Notes: generated by a model not told the origin, from the letters alone. DNA of 64,000 nt from Faecalibacterium sp. UBA1771 (GCA_002315315.1 DCGT01000047.1:1-64000), one strand, 5' to 3'; shown: positions 34,311 to 45,109, counted from the stretch's first letter. A program made the numbers and translations.

Positions 34311-35237
34311 TTATCTGCTCTCCGTTCCTACATTCGATACCGTCTGCACCCCGACGTTTGCTTTTCTCGGTGCGATTTGGGCGACTACAACCGATATCAG
34401 CACCAAGCCGCAACCGCACAGCTCTCGTGCCGTCGGTATCTGCTTAAGAAACAGTACGCCTCCGACCAACGCAAAGACCGATTCAAGGCTCATAATAAGT
34501 GAGGAAACATCAGCGGGAAGAGACCGTTGACCGATGATTTGGAATGTAAATGCCACACCGCCCGACAAAACTCCGAGATAAATTATCGGCACAGCGGCGT
34601 CAAGCATAATTTGTACCGTCGGTTTTTCAAAAACAAACATAAGCACTCCACATATAACAGCGGCAAAGAAAAACTGCATACAGGTAAGCTTTACACTGTC
34701 CAGTTCACCGGCAAATCTGTCTATTATCAGAATATGTACAGCGTTGGCAACGGCGCACATAAGCATGAACTTATCGCCTTCAGACAGCTTAAAGCCTTCA
34801 TTAATACTCATAAGATAAAAACCGGCAGTAGCGACGATTACGCACGGAATAATTATCGGTGAACACTTTTTACCTGTAATAACACCGATAATCGGAACAA
34901 TGAATATATACAGCGTTGTAATAAACCCTGCCTTGCCAACTGTTGTGTCGTGAATACCTATCTGCTGTAAAACAGTTACGGCAGCCAATGCAAGACCGCA
35001 TATTGAACCGACAGCGATATAACGTACAAATCCGACATTTTTTCGCTGTGCATCGGGCGAAATTTTTTCTCTCACGGCTATTACCGGTAGCAATACCAAT
35101 CCTCCGAGTGCAAAACGGGCAAAATTGACGCCGAAAGCACCAAGCTCCTCAGGCACAACGCTGATCGCAATAAATGCAAATCCCCATATCATCGCCGCCG
35201 CCAACAGCAGCAGTCCGCTCTTAAACCGTTTATTCAT
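34311..35237 (-). CDS. EamA/DMT-family transporter
   Basis: A 308-residue ten-helix exporter or importer made of two EamA repeats. It starts MNKRFKSGLLLLAAAMIWGFAF, the family's usual opening (AAxxWGxxF). The second half has YLGVLSGGVAFTFQIIGQR and ends with helices LMSLESVFALVGGVLFLKQIP and GLVLISVVVAQIAP, matching the conserved family ending (SLEPVFAALxGxLxLGExL). The substrate is likely an amino acid or metabolite. The frame is open to 35288, but ATG 35237 is preceded by GGAG and matches the family start. Confidence 0.9.
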   Translation of the reverse strand: MNKRFKSGLLLLAAAMIWGFAFIAISVVPEELGAFGVNFARFALGGLVLLPVIAVREKISPDAQRKNVGFVRYIAVGSICGLALAAVTVLQQIGIHDTTVGKAGFITTLYIFIVPIIGVITGKKCSPIIIPCVIVATAGFYLMSINEGFKLSEGDKFMLMCAVANAVHILIIDRFAGELDSVKLTCMQFFFAAVICGVLMFVFEKPTVQIMLDAAVPIIYLGVLSGGVAFTFQIIGQRSLPADVSSLIMSLESVFALVGGVLFLKQIPTARELCGCGLVLISVVVAQIAPRKANVGVQTVSNVGTESR

Positions 35238-35262
35238 CACGACACACAACTCCGAAAAAAAT

Positions 35263-35278
35263 TGCGTCAGCAGACGCA
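35263..35278 (-). other. 5'-leader hairpin of the EamA gene
   Basis: TGCGTC/GACGCA arms with a 4-base loop. On the minus strand it is followed by ATTTTTTT, a short terminator-like structure just after the predicted transcription start and before the ribosome site. Attenuation or mRNA stabilisation is possible; the stem is only 6 bp. Confidence 0.4.
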
Positions 35279-35286
35279 GTCTGACC

Positions 35287-35315
35287 ATTATATCATTATA
35301 AAATACACTTCACAA
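35287..35315 (-). promoter_or_regulatory. Promoter of the EamA gene
   Basis: On the minus strand, TTGTGA (complement of 35310-35315), a 17-bp spacer and TATAAT (complement of 35287-35292). Confidence 0.75.
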
Positions 35316-35488
35316 CCCCTTAAAGCTAACTTGATTTCCAATATTCGGTATCAAATGTTATTTCTTAATGTGCTGTCACTATCCGAACTGTAATTTGTAT
35401 GCATTTTTATGTATGAAAGAATTAACTTTGAAAATAATGGTTTTTAAAAATAACGGAATTTGCAATTTTCTCTTCAAAATAAAATAAA

Positions 35489-35520
35489 AAAGACCGTCAC
35501 CGAAACAGATGACGGTCTTT
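35489..35520 (-). terminator. Terminator of the GT-C-like gene
   Basis: A perfect 11-bp stem (35489-35499 with 35510-35520) with a 10-base loop. On the minus strand it runs into T6. The rest of the gap to the EamA promoter (35316-35488) is AT-rich with nothing recognised. Confidence 0.92.
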
Positions 35521-35531
35521 GAAAAATACTC

Positions 35532-37499
35532 TTAACCTTCCTGCTTATATGCCAGCATAGCTTCCGACGAGATTACCGGCTCGAGCGAAACCGACTCACC
35601 GTCAACAACAACGCGGTACAGCACGTGCGTTCCGTCATCGAAATACCCGAGATAATCGGTAAACATCGGTCTGAATTCTTCATCGAAGTATTCATCTCTC
35701 TTTGCGACAAAAACATAATCAATTTCGTTTTCAATAAGCTGTTTTTCAAAATCTTCTCTTGAAAATGGGTAGCCATAAAGATCACTATTCTGATTATCAG
35801 AAGGATTCTTAGAAACGAAGTATCCGCCACCGAAGCTCTTTTCGGTATATGCAGGCAAAAACTCATAGTTAAACAGGAACCACTCGGCTCCCTCTGTTCC
35901 TTGACACACAAGGTACAGCTTGTCATTTTCGTCCAATACGCCCTCGTACCGACTTGCGGCAATTCTGAATGACTCACGGACAGAGTGTATCGGTAACTCT
36001 ACTTTGCGGCTGATATAAACATATTGGTCAAAATTGCAGGGAGTGTAGTACCAAATGCTGAAAAGGAAAGCTGAAATTATCATCAAAGCCGGCAAAAATT
36101 TCAATTTCTTTTTGAGGAAACCGACACAAGGCGCCGAAATATCACTCAACATCACGGCAACACCTCCTATCAGCCAACCTATGGGATAACTCGAAATGTA
36201 TCTGTCGTAGCAGTACAAATCAAAAGTATCCGTATGTGGGAAGATTGCGGTGTACATATATGCATGGAACAGATAATAGGCTGCAAATCCCGCAAGAGCG
36301 AGCAGTGTAAAGCAAACGATACGAATAATATTTTTGCGTTTTTTCACGAACGGAGTCAAAAGAAGCGGTGCAACGGTAAAAGCTACAAGCATTACCGAAA
36401 CCGTACCGAAGGTAACCAACATCTTGACCGGCAACGCGTCAATCATTTTTTGGACAATAACCTTAAAATACTCATCCTTGCCCATTAACATATCAATAAC
36501 AGAATACTGATAAGGTATTGTAACTCTTGCAATCGACGTAACCGATGTAAAATGCATCGACCAAATATAATATGTAACAACGACCGACAGCATAAGCAGT
36601 ATGGGATAAATAACGCGTACTATGAATTTTTTGCTTCGTGTGGGACTGCTGCCGGAAATGAGCATATCTATCGAAATAATACCCGCCGCAACAAGAGCGA
36701 GCGCAAAACCGATATCCTTTGTCAGCGTCACGAGAGCAAGCACCGCCATGGTGGAGAGATAACGCGAGAGCCGTTTTCCCTCACCTCCGTACCAAACAGC
36801 CAACGCACCCCCGAACACAACACCGACAATTACATCGGCATAGGCGTTGACATATAGATACAAGCCGGAGCTCGCGTAGTAAAACGAATACAGCGCAAAC
36901 AGCGAAAAGACCGTAAGAATTACAGCAGTAACGGGGTTTTTCCACTCGACGCGCGAAAACAACGCCGTCATAACCGCCATCATTATTAAATCGTATGAAT
37001 AGTAAATCTGCCACTCAACAATTGAAGCGTTGAAAAACTGTATAAAGTAGTTAAACAGCGACAGCATGGGCGGGTATGAGATATTGATCATACTGCTGTG
37101 AACTAAAGTGTACAGCTTGTCATTCTCCAAAACAACCTTGCAGGCTATACCCCAAAACGAAAACTCGTCCCACTGATGAAGAGCAGGATTACGCCATTGA
37201 AGAGTAAAGTAAAACATCAACGATGCCGCAATGAAAAATGCTATACCGGGGCAGGCAAACCTCTTAAAAATACTCCAAAGCTTCGCTTTTTCGGAAGCAA
37301 TTGCCCACAAAAGCAACAAAACTGCCGAAACCAACACAAAATACACACCGAATTTCAAAGCATTACAGATTCCGAACAGCAACAGCAGTATGAGAACCGA
37401 CGAAATCACGGTGAGCGGGGTGAGCGATGCTCTGAGCTTGGTTTTTGCAGTCAGCACAAAGCAGAGCGACAAAACGGTAAAAACAGAAATAAAGACCAT
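35532..37499 (-). CDS. GT-C-like polytopic membrane protein
   Basis: A 655-residue protein with about twelve or more membrane helices followed by a C-terminal soluble domain (about 490-655). The first external loop carries HQWDEFSFWG (Trp110-Asp111-Glu112), the acidic DE-type motif seen in GT-C lipid-linked-sugar glycosyltransferases. The soluble tail has EWFLFNYEFLPAYTEKSFG and DYLGYFDDGTHVLYRV, common in membrane glycosyltransferases that modify surface polysaccharides. Exact family and substrate unknown. It has its own terminator and stands apart from its neighbours. Confidence 0.7.
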   Translation of the reverse strand: MVFISVFTVLSLCFVLTAKTKLRASLTPLTVISSVLILLLLFGICNALKFGVYFVLVSAVLLLLWAIASEKAKLWSIFKRFACPGIAFFIAASLMFYFTLQWRNPALHQWDEFSFWGIACKVVLENDKLYTLVHSSMINISYPPMLSLFNYFIQFFNASIVEWQIYYSYDLIMMAVMTALFSRVEWKNPVTAVILTVFSLFALYSFYYASSGLYLYVNAYADVIVGVVFGGALAVWYGGEGKRLSRYLSTMAVLALVTLTKDIGFALALVAAGIISIDMLISGSSPTRSKKFIVRVIYPILLMLSVVVTYYIWSMHFTSVTSIARVTIPYQYSVIDMLMGKDEYFKVIVQKMIDALPVKMLVTFGTVSVMLVAFTVAPLLLTPFVKKRKNIIRIVCFTLLALAGFAAYYLFHAYMYTAIFPHTDTFDLYCYDRYISSYPIGWLIGGVAVMLSDISAPCVGFLKKKLKFLPALMIISAFLFSIWYYTPCNFDQYVYISRKVELPIHSVRESFRIAASRYEGVLDENDKLYLVCQGTEGAEWFLFNYEFLPAYTEKSFGGGYFVSKNPSDNQNSDLYGYPFSREDFEKQLIENEIDYVFVAKRDEYFDEEFRPMFTDYLGYFDDGTHVLYRVVVDGESVSLEPVISSEAMLAYKQEG

Positions 37500-37648
37500 T
37501 GCAGTTTTCCTTTCCGACCTACTGTAAATATAAGTATATCATTTCTGTCGGAATAATGGAATAAAAAAACTTATAAAATAGCACAATTTGATATAATAAT
37601 CTGAAGCAAATACAATATATTGCAAATTAGAAATATTACGGTAAACAA

Positions 37649-38041
37649 TCAGGAAACGTCGTTAATCACCAAATTCAAAATTACGGATACCGCTCCCGTC
37701 ATCAAGATACCAACAATAAGCGATGAAAGCGAAGCTTTTTTTGAATAGACTTTTCCGTCATAATCTACATAAAGAGTAGTCTTGTCTCCAATCTGTTCTC
37801 TTGAGGAAACGCTCGATTCCCACCTCTTAAGCTCTCCCTCATAGACATAGCTGTAAACGGGTGTATAAGAAACGCTTCTTCCGCCCTTAGAGCTGTGAGA
37901 AACGTGACGATGACGCTCACACACGGTTCCCTCCACCGGCTCACAATGATTGATTTTTATCAATTCAATGAAGGATTTAATTGCCATGTAGGCTCCGACC
38001 GCGATAAATAAAAGACACACTGCAATTGGCATAATCGACAT
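37649..38041 (-). CDS. DUF3592-type small membrane protein
   Basis: A 130-residue protein with an N-terminal helix (residues 3-24) and a C-terminal helix (about 104-126). These flank an extracytoplasmic or cytoplasmic beta-rich core that begins EPVEGTVCERHRHV and contains TPVYSYVYEGELKRWESSV and DKTTLYVDYDGKVYSK. This layout fits the DUF3592 family, whose function is unknown. Located between the araBAD terminator and the GT-C-like gene; no functional link apparent. Confidence 0.7.
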   Translation of the reverse strand: MSIMPIAVCLLFIAVGAYMAIKSFIELIKINHCEPVEGTVCERHRHVSHSSKGGRSVSYTPVYSYVYEGELKRWESSVSSREQIGDKTTLYVDYDGKVYSKKASLSSLIVGILMTGAVSVILNLVINDVS

Positions 38042-38090
38042 AATAAAACCCTTTCAAAAACCCGAACTTATCGGAATATTTGTTTTTACG

Positions 38091-38121
38091 GAAAAAGCTC
38101 GTCTTTTAGGCGAGCTTTTTT
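38091..38121 (-). terminator. Terminator of araBAD
   Basis: An 11-bp stem (38091-38101 with 38111-38121) built from GAAAAAGCTCG and its near complement. The symmetric A/T ends allow bidirectional action. It follows araD by 25 bases on the minus strand. Confidence 0.85.
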
Positions 38122-38146
38122 CCATATGTTTATAATACTGCTTTTT

Positions 38147-38848
38147 TTATCTCTTTTTTGCCTGACCGTAATAAGCGTTGGCTCCGTGCTTGCGCAGATA
38201 GTGCTTATCAAGCAAATCCTGCTGCATATCGGGAAGCTCTGGATTCATAACGAGGTTGTGCCACGCCATAAACGACAGCTCTTCAAGAACAACGGCGTTG
38301 TGAACGGCGTTGTGCGGGTCAGTACCCCATGTGAACGGACCATGGCTGTGAACGAGTACGGCGGGAATATCATCGGGATTGATGCCGTCAAAGGTTTCAA
38401 CTATGACCTTACCGGTCTCAAGCTCATAGCTGCCCTCGATTTCCTCCTTGGTCATCTTGCGAGTGCAGGGGATGGCACCATAGAAGTAATCGCCGTGTGT
38501 TGTTCCGAGGGCGGGGATGCTCACTCCGCCCTGAGCCATAGTAGTTGCCCAACGGCTGTGAGTATGAACTACGCCGCCGATATTGGGGAACTTGCGGTAA
38601 AGCTCAAGGTGAGTATCGGTGTCGGACGACGGGTTGAGGTCACCCTCTACACGCTTACCGGTCTGCAGGTCGACGACGACCATATCCTCCGGCTTCATAC
38701 CGTCATATTCAACTCCGGACGGCTTAATGACAACAAGACCCTTTTCACGGTCAATTCCGCTTACGTTACCCCATGTGAACACGACAAGTCCGTGCTTCGG
38801 GAGCAAAAGGTTGGCTTCGCAAACTTCTTTTTTCAGTTGTTCAAGCAT
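38147..38848 (-). CDS. araD: L-ribulose-5-phosphate 4-epimerase
   Basis: A 233-residue class II aldolase-family enzyme that epimerises L-ribulose-5-phosphate to D-xylulose-5-phosphate. Zn2+ ligands are in [10 protein letters not shown] and the later [10 protein letters not shown], and the family text [20 protein letters not shown] is intact. Length is standard (about 230). It overlaps araA by one base (TAATG), so translation is coupled. Last gene of the operon. Confidence 0.96.
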   Translation of the reverse strand: MLEQLKKEVCEANLLLPKHGLVVFTWGNVSGIDREKGLVVIKPSGVEYDGMKPEDMVVVDLQTGKRVEGDLNPSSDTDTHLELYRKFPNIGGVVHTHSRWATTMAQGGVSIPALGTTHGDYFYGAIPCTRKMTKEEIEGSYELETGKVIVETFDGINPDDIPAVLVHSHGPFTWGTDPHNAVHNAVVLEELSFMAWHNLVMNPELPDMQQDLLDKHYLRKHGANAYYGQAKKR

Positions 38849-40323
38849 TATTTAAGTCTCCAAGCAAGGTCGTTGAGGAAGAGCTGCTGCTTCAGACCCT
38901 CAACTGTGGTTTCATTGCTGATGTGTACAACCTCAATGTCCATCATCTCGGCCCAGTCGATAAGCATATCGGCAGAAGCGGCGGTGGTCAATACGCTGTG
39001 GTGGGCGCCTCCTGCCATAATCCACATCTTAGCACCGGTGCAGAGGTCGGGAGCGGCCTTCCACATAACACGGGCAACAGGCAGATTGGGCATCTCGAGA
39101 ATAGGCTTAACACACTCGATGTCCTGAATAATCATACGGAAACGTCCGCCCATATCAACGATGGTAGCAACAATACCCTTGCCGGCAGCACCTTCAAATA
39201 CAAGGCGTGCAGGAGCTTCGCGGTCGCCGATACCAAGCGGATGTACCTCAATACGCGGCTTGGCAGAAGCGACTGTCGGGCAGACCTCGAGCATATGGGC
39301 ACCGAGAGAATACTCGGCACCGGCGTCGAGATTATAGGTATAGTCCTCCATAAATGCGGTACCGCCCTCAAGACCCTCGGTCATAGCCTTTACGACAGAG
39401 GTCAGCGCGGCGATTTTCCAGTCGCCCTCACCGGCATAGCCATAGCCCTTGCTCATAAGGTTCTGACTTGCGAGTCCGGGAAGCTGCTTCATTCCATAGA
39501 GGTCTTGGAAGGTGTTGGAGAAAGCCATGCAACCTTCACGGTCAAACATCTTCTTCATGGCAACTTCTTCGCGAGCCTGATAACGAACGGTATCAATATC
39601 ATCGGTAGCCATTTCGTACTTCTCGTTATACTCTGCCATCTGAGCGTCGATTTCGGCATCGGTGACGGCGTTCATCTCTTCGACAAGCTGTCCGACCGGC
39701 CATGTGTTGACCTGCCAACCGAGCTTAATCTGAGCTTCGACCTTATCGCCCTCGGTAACTGCGACTTCGCGCATATTGTCGCCGAAACGCATAACGCGCA
39801 GCTCCCGGCTGAACTTGTAACCGATAGCGCTTCTCATCCAATCGCCAAGCTCCTTGAGGGGCTTCTCGTCCTGCCAATAACCCATAATAACCTTGCGGGC
39901 AAGGCGCATACGGGCAGCGATGAATCCGTGCTCACGGTCACCGTGGGCAGCCTGATTCAGGTTCATAAAGTCCATATCGATTTCCTCGTTGGGAATCGAA
40001 CGGTTGTACTGTGTTGCGAAATGGCAGTGCGGCTTCTGGAGAAGGCGCAGTCCCTCAATCCACATCTTAGACGGGCTGAAGGTATGGCACCAAGTAATAA
40101 CACCGGCGCAGTTATCGTCGAAGTTGGCTTCCTTCATAACCTTGGTAGCCTCGTCGGCGGTCTTAATTGTTCCTTTATAAACTATCCTGCAGGGAATAAG
40201 CTTGCTCTCGCTCATCTTTTCCGCCATTTCGGCGGCACGAGCGGCAACGGTTTCAAGAACCTCAGGTCCGTAAAGGAACTGAGAGCCAACTACAAACCAA
40301 AATTCACATTTTTTCATGTCCAT
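38848..40323 (-). CDS. araA: L-arabinose isomerase
   Basis: A 491-residue Mn2+-dependent enzyme that converts L-arabinose to L-ribulose. It begins with [19 protein letters not shown], has the [20 protein letters not shown] block and the catalytic Glu/His segment including the [13 protein letters not shown] text near the C-terminus. The metal-binding HHS of GGAHHSVL is also present. ATG 40323 has AAGGAG 10 bases upstream; a second in-frame ATG lies two codons later. The open frame extending to 40383 is not supported. Confidence 0.97.
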   Translation of the reverse strand: MDMKKCEFWFVVGSQFLYGPEVLETVAARAAEMAEKMSESKLIPCRIVYKGTIKTADEATKVMKEANFDDNCAGVITWCHTFSPSKMWIEGLRLLQKPHCHFATQYNRSIPNEEIDMDFMNLNQAAHGDREHGFIAARMRLARKVIMGYWQDEKPLKELGDWMRSAIGYKFSRELRVMRFGDNMREVAVTEGDKVEAQIKLGWQVNTWPVGQLVEEMNAVTDAEIDAQMAEYNEKYEMATDDIDTVRYQAREEVAMKKMFDREGCMAFSNTFQDLYGMKQLPGLASQNLMSKGYGYAGEGDWKIAALTSVVKAMTEGLEGGTAFMEDYTYNLDAGAEYSLGAHMLEVCPTVASAKPRIEVHPLGIGDREAPARLVFEGAAGKGIVATIVDMGGRFRMIIQDIECVKPILEMPNLPVARVMWKAAPDLCTGAKMWIMAGGAHHSVLTTAASADMLIDWAEMMDIEVVHISNETTVEGLKQQLFLNDLAWRLK

Positions 40324-40426
40324 AGCGTAATATCTCCTTATATTTTTTATTTGCAACAGCGCACACCGGAAACGGCGCCGCACGAATCAATCCGACACGG
40401 CAGCTCCGTTATGTGCGATATTGATT

Positions 40427-42031
40427 TTACTTCAGAGAATCGACGGCAGCCTGCTCGATGGCAAGACCGGCGCTGTATCTCTCCATAAACTTTTCAAAGC
40501 CCTCGACATCCTTGACATCCGGCGCCATTGTCACACTGACAGAGCCGCTGAATACGTTGTTGGTGAGGAAATCCTCGAGGCTTTCGCCCTCGGCACGCAG
40601 AGCCATATACTCGGCAAGCACCGCCATACCCCACGGTCCGCCCTCTCCGGCGGTCTCGGTTACGGTTACGGGCGATTTGAGTGCGGCAGCCATAATGCGC
40701 TGACCGACGCCAGGAGTTTTAAAGAATCCGCCGTGTCCGGTAATGTTGTCGACGGCAATCTTCTCTTTCTTTATGAGTATATCCATACCGGTGGCAAGAG
40801 CGCCGCAGGCGGTATAGAGATGTGTGCGCATAAAGTTGGCAAGCGACATCTTGCTGTCGGGCAGACGGGTATAGAGAGGACGTCCGTTCTCAAGTCCCGT
40901 TACCGGCTCGCCGGAATAATAGTTGTATGCGAGCATACCGCCGCAGTCGGCGTCGCCCTCAAGAGCCTTATTGAAAAGCGTTTCATACAGACGGTTTTTG
41001 GACTGCGGAGCGCCGATAGCCTCTGCGAAGTCCTCAAACAGGGCGACCCACTCATTGATATCGCTGGTACAGCTGTTGCAGTGAACCATGGCAACGAGGT
41101 CTCCGGACGGAGTCGTTACGAGGTCGATTTCGGGGTGTACCTCGGACAGCTCTTTTTCAAGAACTATCATAGCGAATACAGACGTACCCGCGCTGACGTT
41201 GCCGGTTCTGGGGGCAACGGCGTTGGTAGCGGTCATACCGGTTCCGGCGTCACCCTCCGGCGGGCAAAGGGGTATTCCCGCCTTGAGATTTCCCGACGGG
41301 TCAAGCAGCTTTGCGCCCTCCTCGGTCAGCACGCCTGCGGCAGTGCCGGCGGGCAGAGACTTTGGGAGAATATCGCCGAGCTTCCAGCTGAAGCCCTTGT
41401 CGGCAACAGCGGCGTCAAACTTTGCGATCATATCGGCATCATAATCTCTTGTGGAGATGTTGATGGGGAACATACCGCTGGCTTCGCCTACGCCGACAAC
41501 CTTTTCACCGGTCAGCTGCCAATGCAGGTATCCGGCAAGTGTGGTGAGAAAGTCGATGCTTCCGACGTGGTCTTCACCGTTGAGGATTGCCTGATACAGA
41601 TGAGCAATGCTCCAACGCTGCGGAATGTTGTAGTTGAACAGAGCAGTCAGCTTTTCGCTGGCTTCGCCGGTGATGGTGTTGCGCCATGTGCGGAACGGCA
41701 CAAGCAGAGTACCCTGCTTGTCAAACGGCATATATCCGTGCATCATAGCGGAAATGCCCATTGCGCCGACGGTTGTCAGCTTGCAGCCGAACTGCTTATA
41801 AACGTCGTCGGCAAGCTTGGCGTAGCAATCACGCAGACCGTTCCAAATAGCGTCAAGGCTGTAGGTCCAAACACCGTCTACCAGCTGATTTTCCCAGTCG
41901 TGAGCACCGGAAGCGATAGGGCGATTGGTCTCGTCAATAAGTACGGCCTTGATTCGGGTCGAGCCGAGCTCGATTCCGAGATAGGTTTTGCCGCCGACTA
42001 TTGCCGCGCGGAGTTTTTCGGAGTCGTTCAT
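40427..42031 (-). CDS. araB: L-ribulokinase-like FGGY carbohydrate kinase
   Basis: A 534-residue FGGY sugar kinase that phosphorylates L-ribulose (inferred from its place before araA). The N-terminal nucleotide-phosphate loop [17 protein letters not shown] and the second domain's [17 protein letters not shown] and [18 protein letters not shown] are recognisable. It is closer to the short clostridial FGGY branch than to E. coli AraB. ATG 42031 has GGGAGG 7 bases upstream. It leads the araB-araA-araD operon; the 103-base gap to araA holds no terminator. Confidence 0.9.
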   Translation of the reverse strand: MNDSEKLRAAIVGGKTYLGIELGSTRIKAVLIDETNRPIASGAHDWENQLVDGVWTYSLDAIWNGLRDCYAKLADDVYKQFGCKLTTVGAMGISAMMHGYMPFDKQGTLLVPFRTWRNTITGEASEKLTALFNYNIPQRWSIAHLYQAILNGEDHVGSIDFLTTLAGYLHWQLTGEKVVGVGEASGMFPINISTRDYDADMIAKFDAAVADKGFSWKLGDILPKSLPAGTAAGVLTEEGAKLLDPSGNLKAGIPLCPPEGDAGTGMTATNAVAPRTGNVSAGTSVFAMIVLEKELSEVHPEIDLVTTPSGDLVAMVHCNSCTSDINEWVALFEDFAEAIGAPQSKNRLYETLFNKALEGDADCGGMLAYNYYSGEPVTGLENGRPLYTRLPDSKMSLANFMRTHLYTACGALATGMDILIKKEKIAVDNITGHGGFFKTPGVGQRIMAAALKSPVTVTETAGEGGPWGMAVLAEYMALRAEGESLEDFLTNNVFSGSVSVTMAPDVKDVEGFEKFMERYSAGLAIEQAAVDSLK

Positions 42032-42059
42032 GTATGTTCCTCCCGTATAATTGAGATTA

Positions 42060-42088
42060 TTTATCAATAGGGCTTATGCCCGTGTCAA
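42060..42088 (-). promoter_or_regulatory. Promoter of araBAD
   Basis: On the minus strand, a perfect TTGACA (complement of 42083-42088), a 17-bp spacer and GATAAA (complement of 42060-42065). The upstream region (42089-42280) is AT-rich. I do not see a clear AraR-type operator, so the regulator is unknown. Confidence 0.6.
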
Positions 42089-42280
42089 CCGAAACGAACA
42101 ACTGAAAATCCGATCCGCTGTATCGGTCGGCATTTTTGTTATCCGTGAACAATTAACCATTTTAATTTTAAGAAATATTAGCGATAATAACAATAAATTT
42201 TTAATGTGAAAAACTATAATTTTTTATGAGATTTGTGCAAAAAATTATGTTTGCCGTCTGTCTGTATCGGCAGAAGCGTC

Positions 42281-42865
42281 TTAACTGTTATATCTGCTCT
42301 GTGCATCGGTAAGTCTGCCGTCGATTATCAAGTCTATTGCACTGCAAATATCATCAAAACGGCTGTCAAGCTGTTCACGGTCGGCCTTGGACAGTGCACC
42401 GAGCACCCAGTCGGCAAGCTCACCCGAGCGACGGTCACCCACTCCGATTCTGATGCGGGGGTAATCCTCGCTCGAAATGCAGGCGGCGATGCTTTTCAAG
42501 CCGTTGTGTCCGCCCGCCGACCCCTTTGCCCGAATACGCACCCTGCCGTTGGCTAAATTTATGTCATCACACATCACTATTATGCGCTCAGCGGGTATTT
42601 TGTAAAACGACGCCGCGGCGCCCACCGCGTTGCCCGACAGATTCATATAGGTTGTCGGCTTCATTATCATAATTTTTTTGCCGTTGTGCTCGAATTCGCC
42701 GACAAGAGCGTTAAATCTCGCACGGGTTACGCGAACGGAATTTTTTTCGGCATAACGGTCAGCCGCCATAAAGCCGAGATTATGGCGTGTATTTTCGAAC
42801 TTATCACCGGGATTTCCGAGTCCGACAACGAGCCAACGCTCGACATTGTTTTTTCTGAAAAGCAT
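42281..42865 (-). CDS. pth: Peptidyl-tRNA hydrolase
   Basis: A 194-residue enzyme that recycles peptidyl-tRNAs. Family motifs are WLVVGLGNPGDKFENTRHNLGF (active-site Asn and His), KPTTYMNLSG and the GGHNGLKSI loop with the Asp in CDDINLANG. The start shown is ATG at 42863-42865. Length is standard. It follows the M23 peptidase gene by 58 bases and probably shares its transcript; mfd, a common neighbour, is 14 kb away. Confidence 0.96.
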   Translation of the reverse strand: MLFRKNNVERWLVVGLGNPGDKFENTRHNLGFMAADRYAEKNSVRVTRARFNALVGEFEHNGKKIMIMKPTTYMNLSGNAVGAAASFYKIPAERIIVMCDDINLANGRVRIRAKGSAGGHNGLKSIAACISSEDYPRIRIGVGDRRSGELADWVLGALSKADREQLDSRFDDICSAIDLIIDGRLTDAQSRYNS

Positions 42866-42923
42866 AAAATTACTCCAAGATAAAATTGTTTACCGAGATT
42901 ATTTCGTTGAAGAAACGGGAAAA

Positions 42924-44498
42924 TCATTCTCCGCTCTTAATCTGATAGAATCCCGCCGTACCGTCAAACGCCCTCCACGGACTTACGGCGTTTGCGCCAA
43001 TCATAAGCTGATAGTGCAGATGAGGTCCTGTAGAGTAGCCGGTTGTGCCCATATATCCTATAAGCTGACCCTTTTCGACATAGTCACCGGTAGCGACAAC
43101 TATTGAATCCATGTGCATAAACAGACTATGCAGACCCGACCCGTGCTCAATCATTATCGTGTTTCCCGACAACTGAAGATATCCGCCGAACAAAACCATG
43201 CCGTTGTTAGGGGCATAAATAGGAGTACCCTCATCGTTGGCAATATCTATGCCCGCGTGGCGTGTCGCAGTGGTGTTACCATTGGTATAACGGTAAACTC
43301 CGTACTGCGTCGTGATGCTTCCCTCGGCAGGCTGAACAAAGATTCCGTCCCAATATACAGTGTCATCATAACTGTCAAACAGCGGATATATCGTGTTGAC
43401 GTATTCGGTATTTGCCTCATCGCTGTTTACGGTCGCATTGGCGGTTTCGGTCGAAACGGTCAGATTCTGAACCTCAAAATCACTTTGGTGAACTGTAATG
43501 CCAACCGAAACATCAAAGCTCTCACAGTGTACAATAACGGTATAATTGCCGGCATCGACACGGTGGTCGACTGGGATAAGCGCGCGGGCTGTGTCGCCGT
43601 CAGAGGCGATATGCACGGTACACCCGAGGTCGGTTTCGGCGGTTATTGCGCGTCCGAGCAAGCCGGAAACGGTCATAACAAAGGAATCACCCTGCCATAT
43701 CTCGGAGCTTGACACAGTCACGGTCGGAGCAAGCCGATATGTCACGCTGAAATGGTACTCGGCTTTTCCTCCGTTGCTGACAGATATTCGATAATCATAA
43801 TGCTTGCCCGATTCGGGTTTGAATTCCGCGGCGGAAACATCTCCTCCGTAGACGATATTTTCGTTTTCGTCGTATATGCACAGCTCTCCGCCGTCGGCAT
43901 TAAGTATGCTTACCGGCTCGCTCACCGTCAACTCGACGCGGGATGCATCGCCCTCGCCACCGGTGAAAACTATCGGCTCACCCGAAAACGATGTCCCGTT
44001 CAAAGTATACGAATAGGCGTAAACCGTTACTCCGTTGACCGACAGTGTATCCGGCTCACAGCGATTGAGCACGTTGTCGAGGTCGGCGTATGACAGCAGA
44101 CGCTTTATATATCTGTCACGACCCGTTACACGTTCGCCCGTGGGTAACTCAAAGGCGAGTCGACCGTCATCACTGCGAAGAAGCGTAACGAAATATTCGC
44201 CGCCGTCCGAATTAAATATAAGCTTGCAGAGTCGCTCGTCAAAGCCGGTGTCATCGGTAGTCTTGAGCCGCGACACCGCACAGGCGAGCAGGTGGGCCTC
44301 TACGCTGTCATCTATCCATGCGTTCTGACCGCCGGTCAGCGATACGATTCCGACACCGTTTCCTACATCTATCGGTCGGCTTTTCGACGGTGTAACCATC
44401 AGCGTTATCAGAATAACAGCCGACAGCACCGTTGCCGCAACGATGCCGAGCAAAACGAGAATAATCACACGACCTGCGTAATTGCCGTTATCTTTCAT
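42924..44498 (-). CDS. Membrane-anchored M23 (LytM) peptidase
   Basis: A 524-residue protein with an N-terminal membrane helix (about 10-33) and a long extracytoplasmic region, ending in a LytM/M23 domain. The zinc site residues are His414 and Asp418 in RHAGID, and His493-x-His495 in GPHLHYQ; His in MIEHGSGLHSLFMH completes the metal site. All are intact, so active glycyl or D-amino-acid endopeptidase activity toward peptidoglycan is possible. Residues about 60-390 carry beta-rich repeats of unknown function. It is transcribed with pth. Confidence 0.9.
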   Translation of the reverse strand: MKDNGNYAGRVIILVLLGIVAATVLSAVILITLMVTPSKSRPIDVGNGVGIVSLTGGQNAWIDDSVEAHLLACAVSRLKTTDDTGFDERLCKLIFNSDGGEYFVTLLRSDDGRLAFELPTGERVTGRDRYIKRLLSYADLDNVLNRCEPDTLSVNGVTVYAYSYTLNGTSFSGEPIVFTGGEGDASRVELTVSEPVSILNADGGELCIYDENENIVYGGDVSAAEFKPESGKHYDYRISVSNGGKAEYHFSVTYRLAPTVTVSSSEIWQGDSFVMTVSGLLGRAITAETDLGCTVHIASDGDTARALIPVDHRVDAGNYTVIVHCESFDVSVGITVHQSDFEVQNLTVSTETANATVNSDEANTEYVNTIYPLFDSYDDTVYWDGIFVQPAEGSITTQYGVYRYTNGNTTATRHAGIDIANDEGTPIYAPNNGMVLFGGYLQLSGNTIMIEHGSGLHSLFMHMDSIVVATGDYVEKGQLIGYMGTTGYSTGPHLHYQLMIGANAVSPWRAFDGTAGFYQIKSGE

Positions 44499-44607
44499 AA
44501 AATACTCCTTACCCGTGTAATAGGGCGAAATCGCACCGACTGTTTTCGGTGCTGTTTATTTGATATTATAATACATATCTAATTACAAAACAAATAAAAC
44601 CCTTTGC

Positions 44608-44636
44608 TTGAATATTTTGCGTCAAAGGAATATAAT
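44608..44636 (+). promoter_or_regulatory. Promoter of the zinc-ribbon membrane protein gene
   Basis: TTGAAT (44608-44613), a 17-bp spacer and TATAAT (44631-44636). Confidence 0.75.
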
Positions 44637-44689
44637 TATGGCATAGATTTTCGTCTGTGAACGACACAGCACATTTTACGGAGATTGTC

Positions 44690-45097
44690 ATGAATAATTT
44701 TTTAAATAAACTTCAAAGATTTTTATACGGTAGAAACGGACTTGACCGTTTTAGCATCGCCCTTGCGGTATTTTACTTCATTACTTCAATTATCTGCTCA
44801 TTCTTTAAAAATCCCATAATCAGACTGATTCCGCTATTACCGCTCGGCTATTTGGTTTTCAGATTTTTAAGCAAAAACCTGACTGCCCGCCGCCGTGAAA
44901 ACGATTGGTACATCCGAGTATTCGGAGGCTTCGCAGGCAGGGTCAAAACAACCTACGCTCGCCTTTCGGATACCACTCACAAATACTACCGCTGTCCTAA
45001 CTGCCGTCAGAGAATAAGGGTTCCGAAATTTAAGGGCAAAATAGAAATCTGCTGTCCCAAATGCGGAACTAAGTTCATAAGAAACACGGGAAAATAG
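44690..45097 (+). CDS. Membrane protein with C-terminal zinc ribbon
   Basis: A 135-residue protein with two hydrophobic helices (about 27-45 and 50-68). A cytoplasmic zinc ribbon follows, with CPNC and CPKC pairs near the C-terminus (YRCPNCRQRIRVPKFKG...CCPKCGTKF). Such proteins are common in Firmicutes but have no assigned function. ATG 44690 has GGAGA 5-9 bases upstream; the longer GTG at 44657 is unlikely. A terminator follows, so it is monocistronic. Confidence 0.75.
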   Translation: MNNFLNKLQRFLYGRNGLDRFSIALAVFYFITSIICSFFKNPIIRLIPLLPLGYLVFRFLSKNLTARRRENDWYIRVFGGFAGRVKTTYARLSDTTHKYYRCPNCRQRIRVPKFKGKIEICCPKCGTKFIRNTGK

Positions 45098-45109
45098 CTT
45101 GTGAAATAT

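Noticed and set aside
38923..42070. Two long plus-strand frames opposite araA and araB
   Set aside because: Both are antisense shadows of well-supported arabinose genes and have no ribosome sites or domain content.
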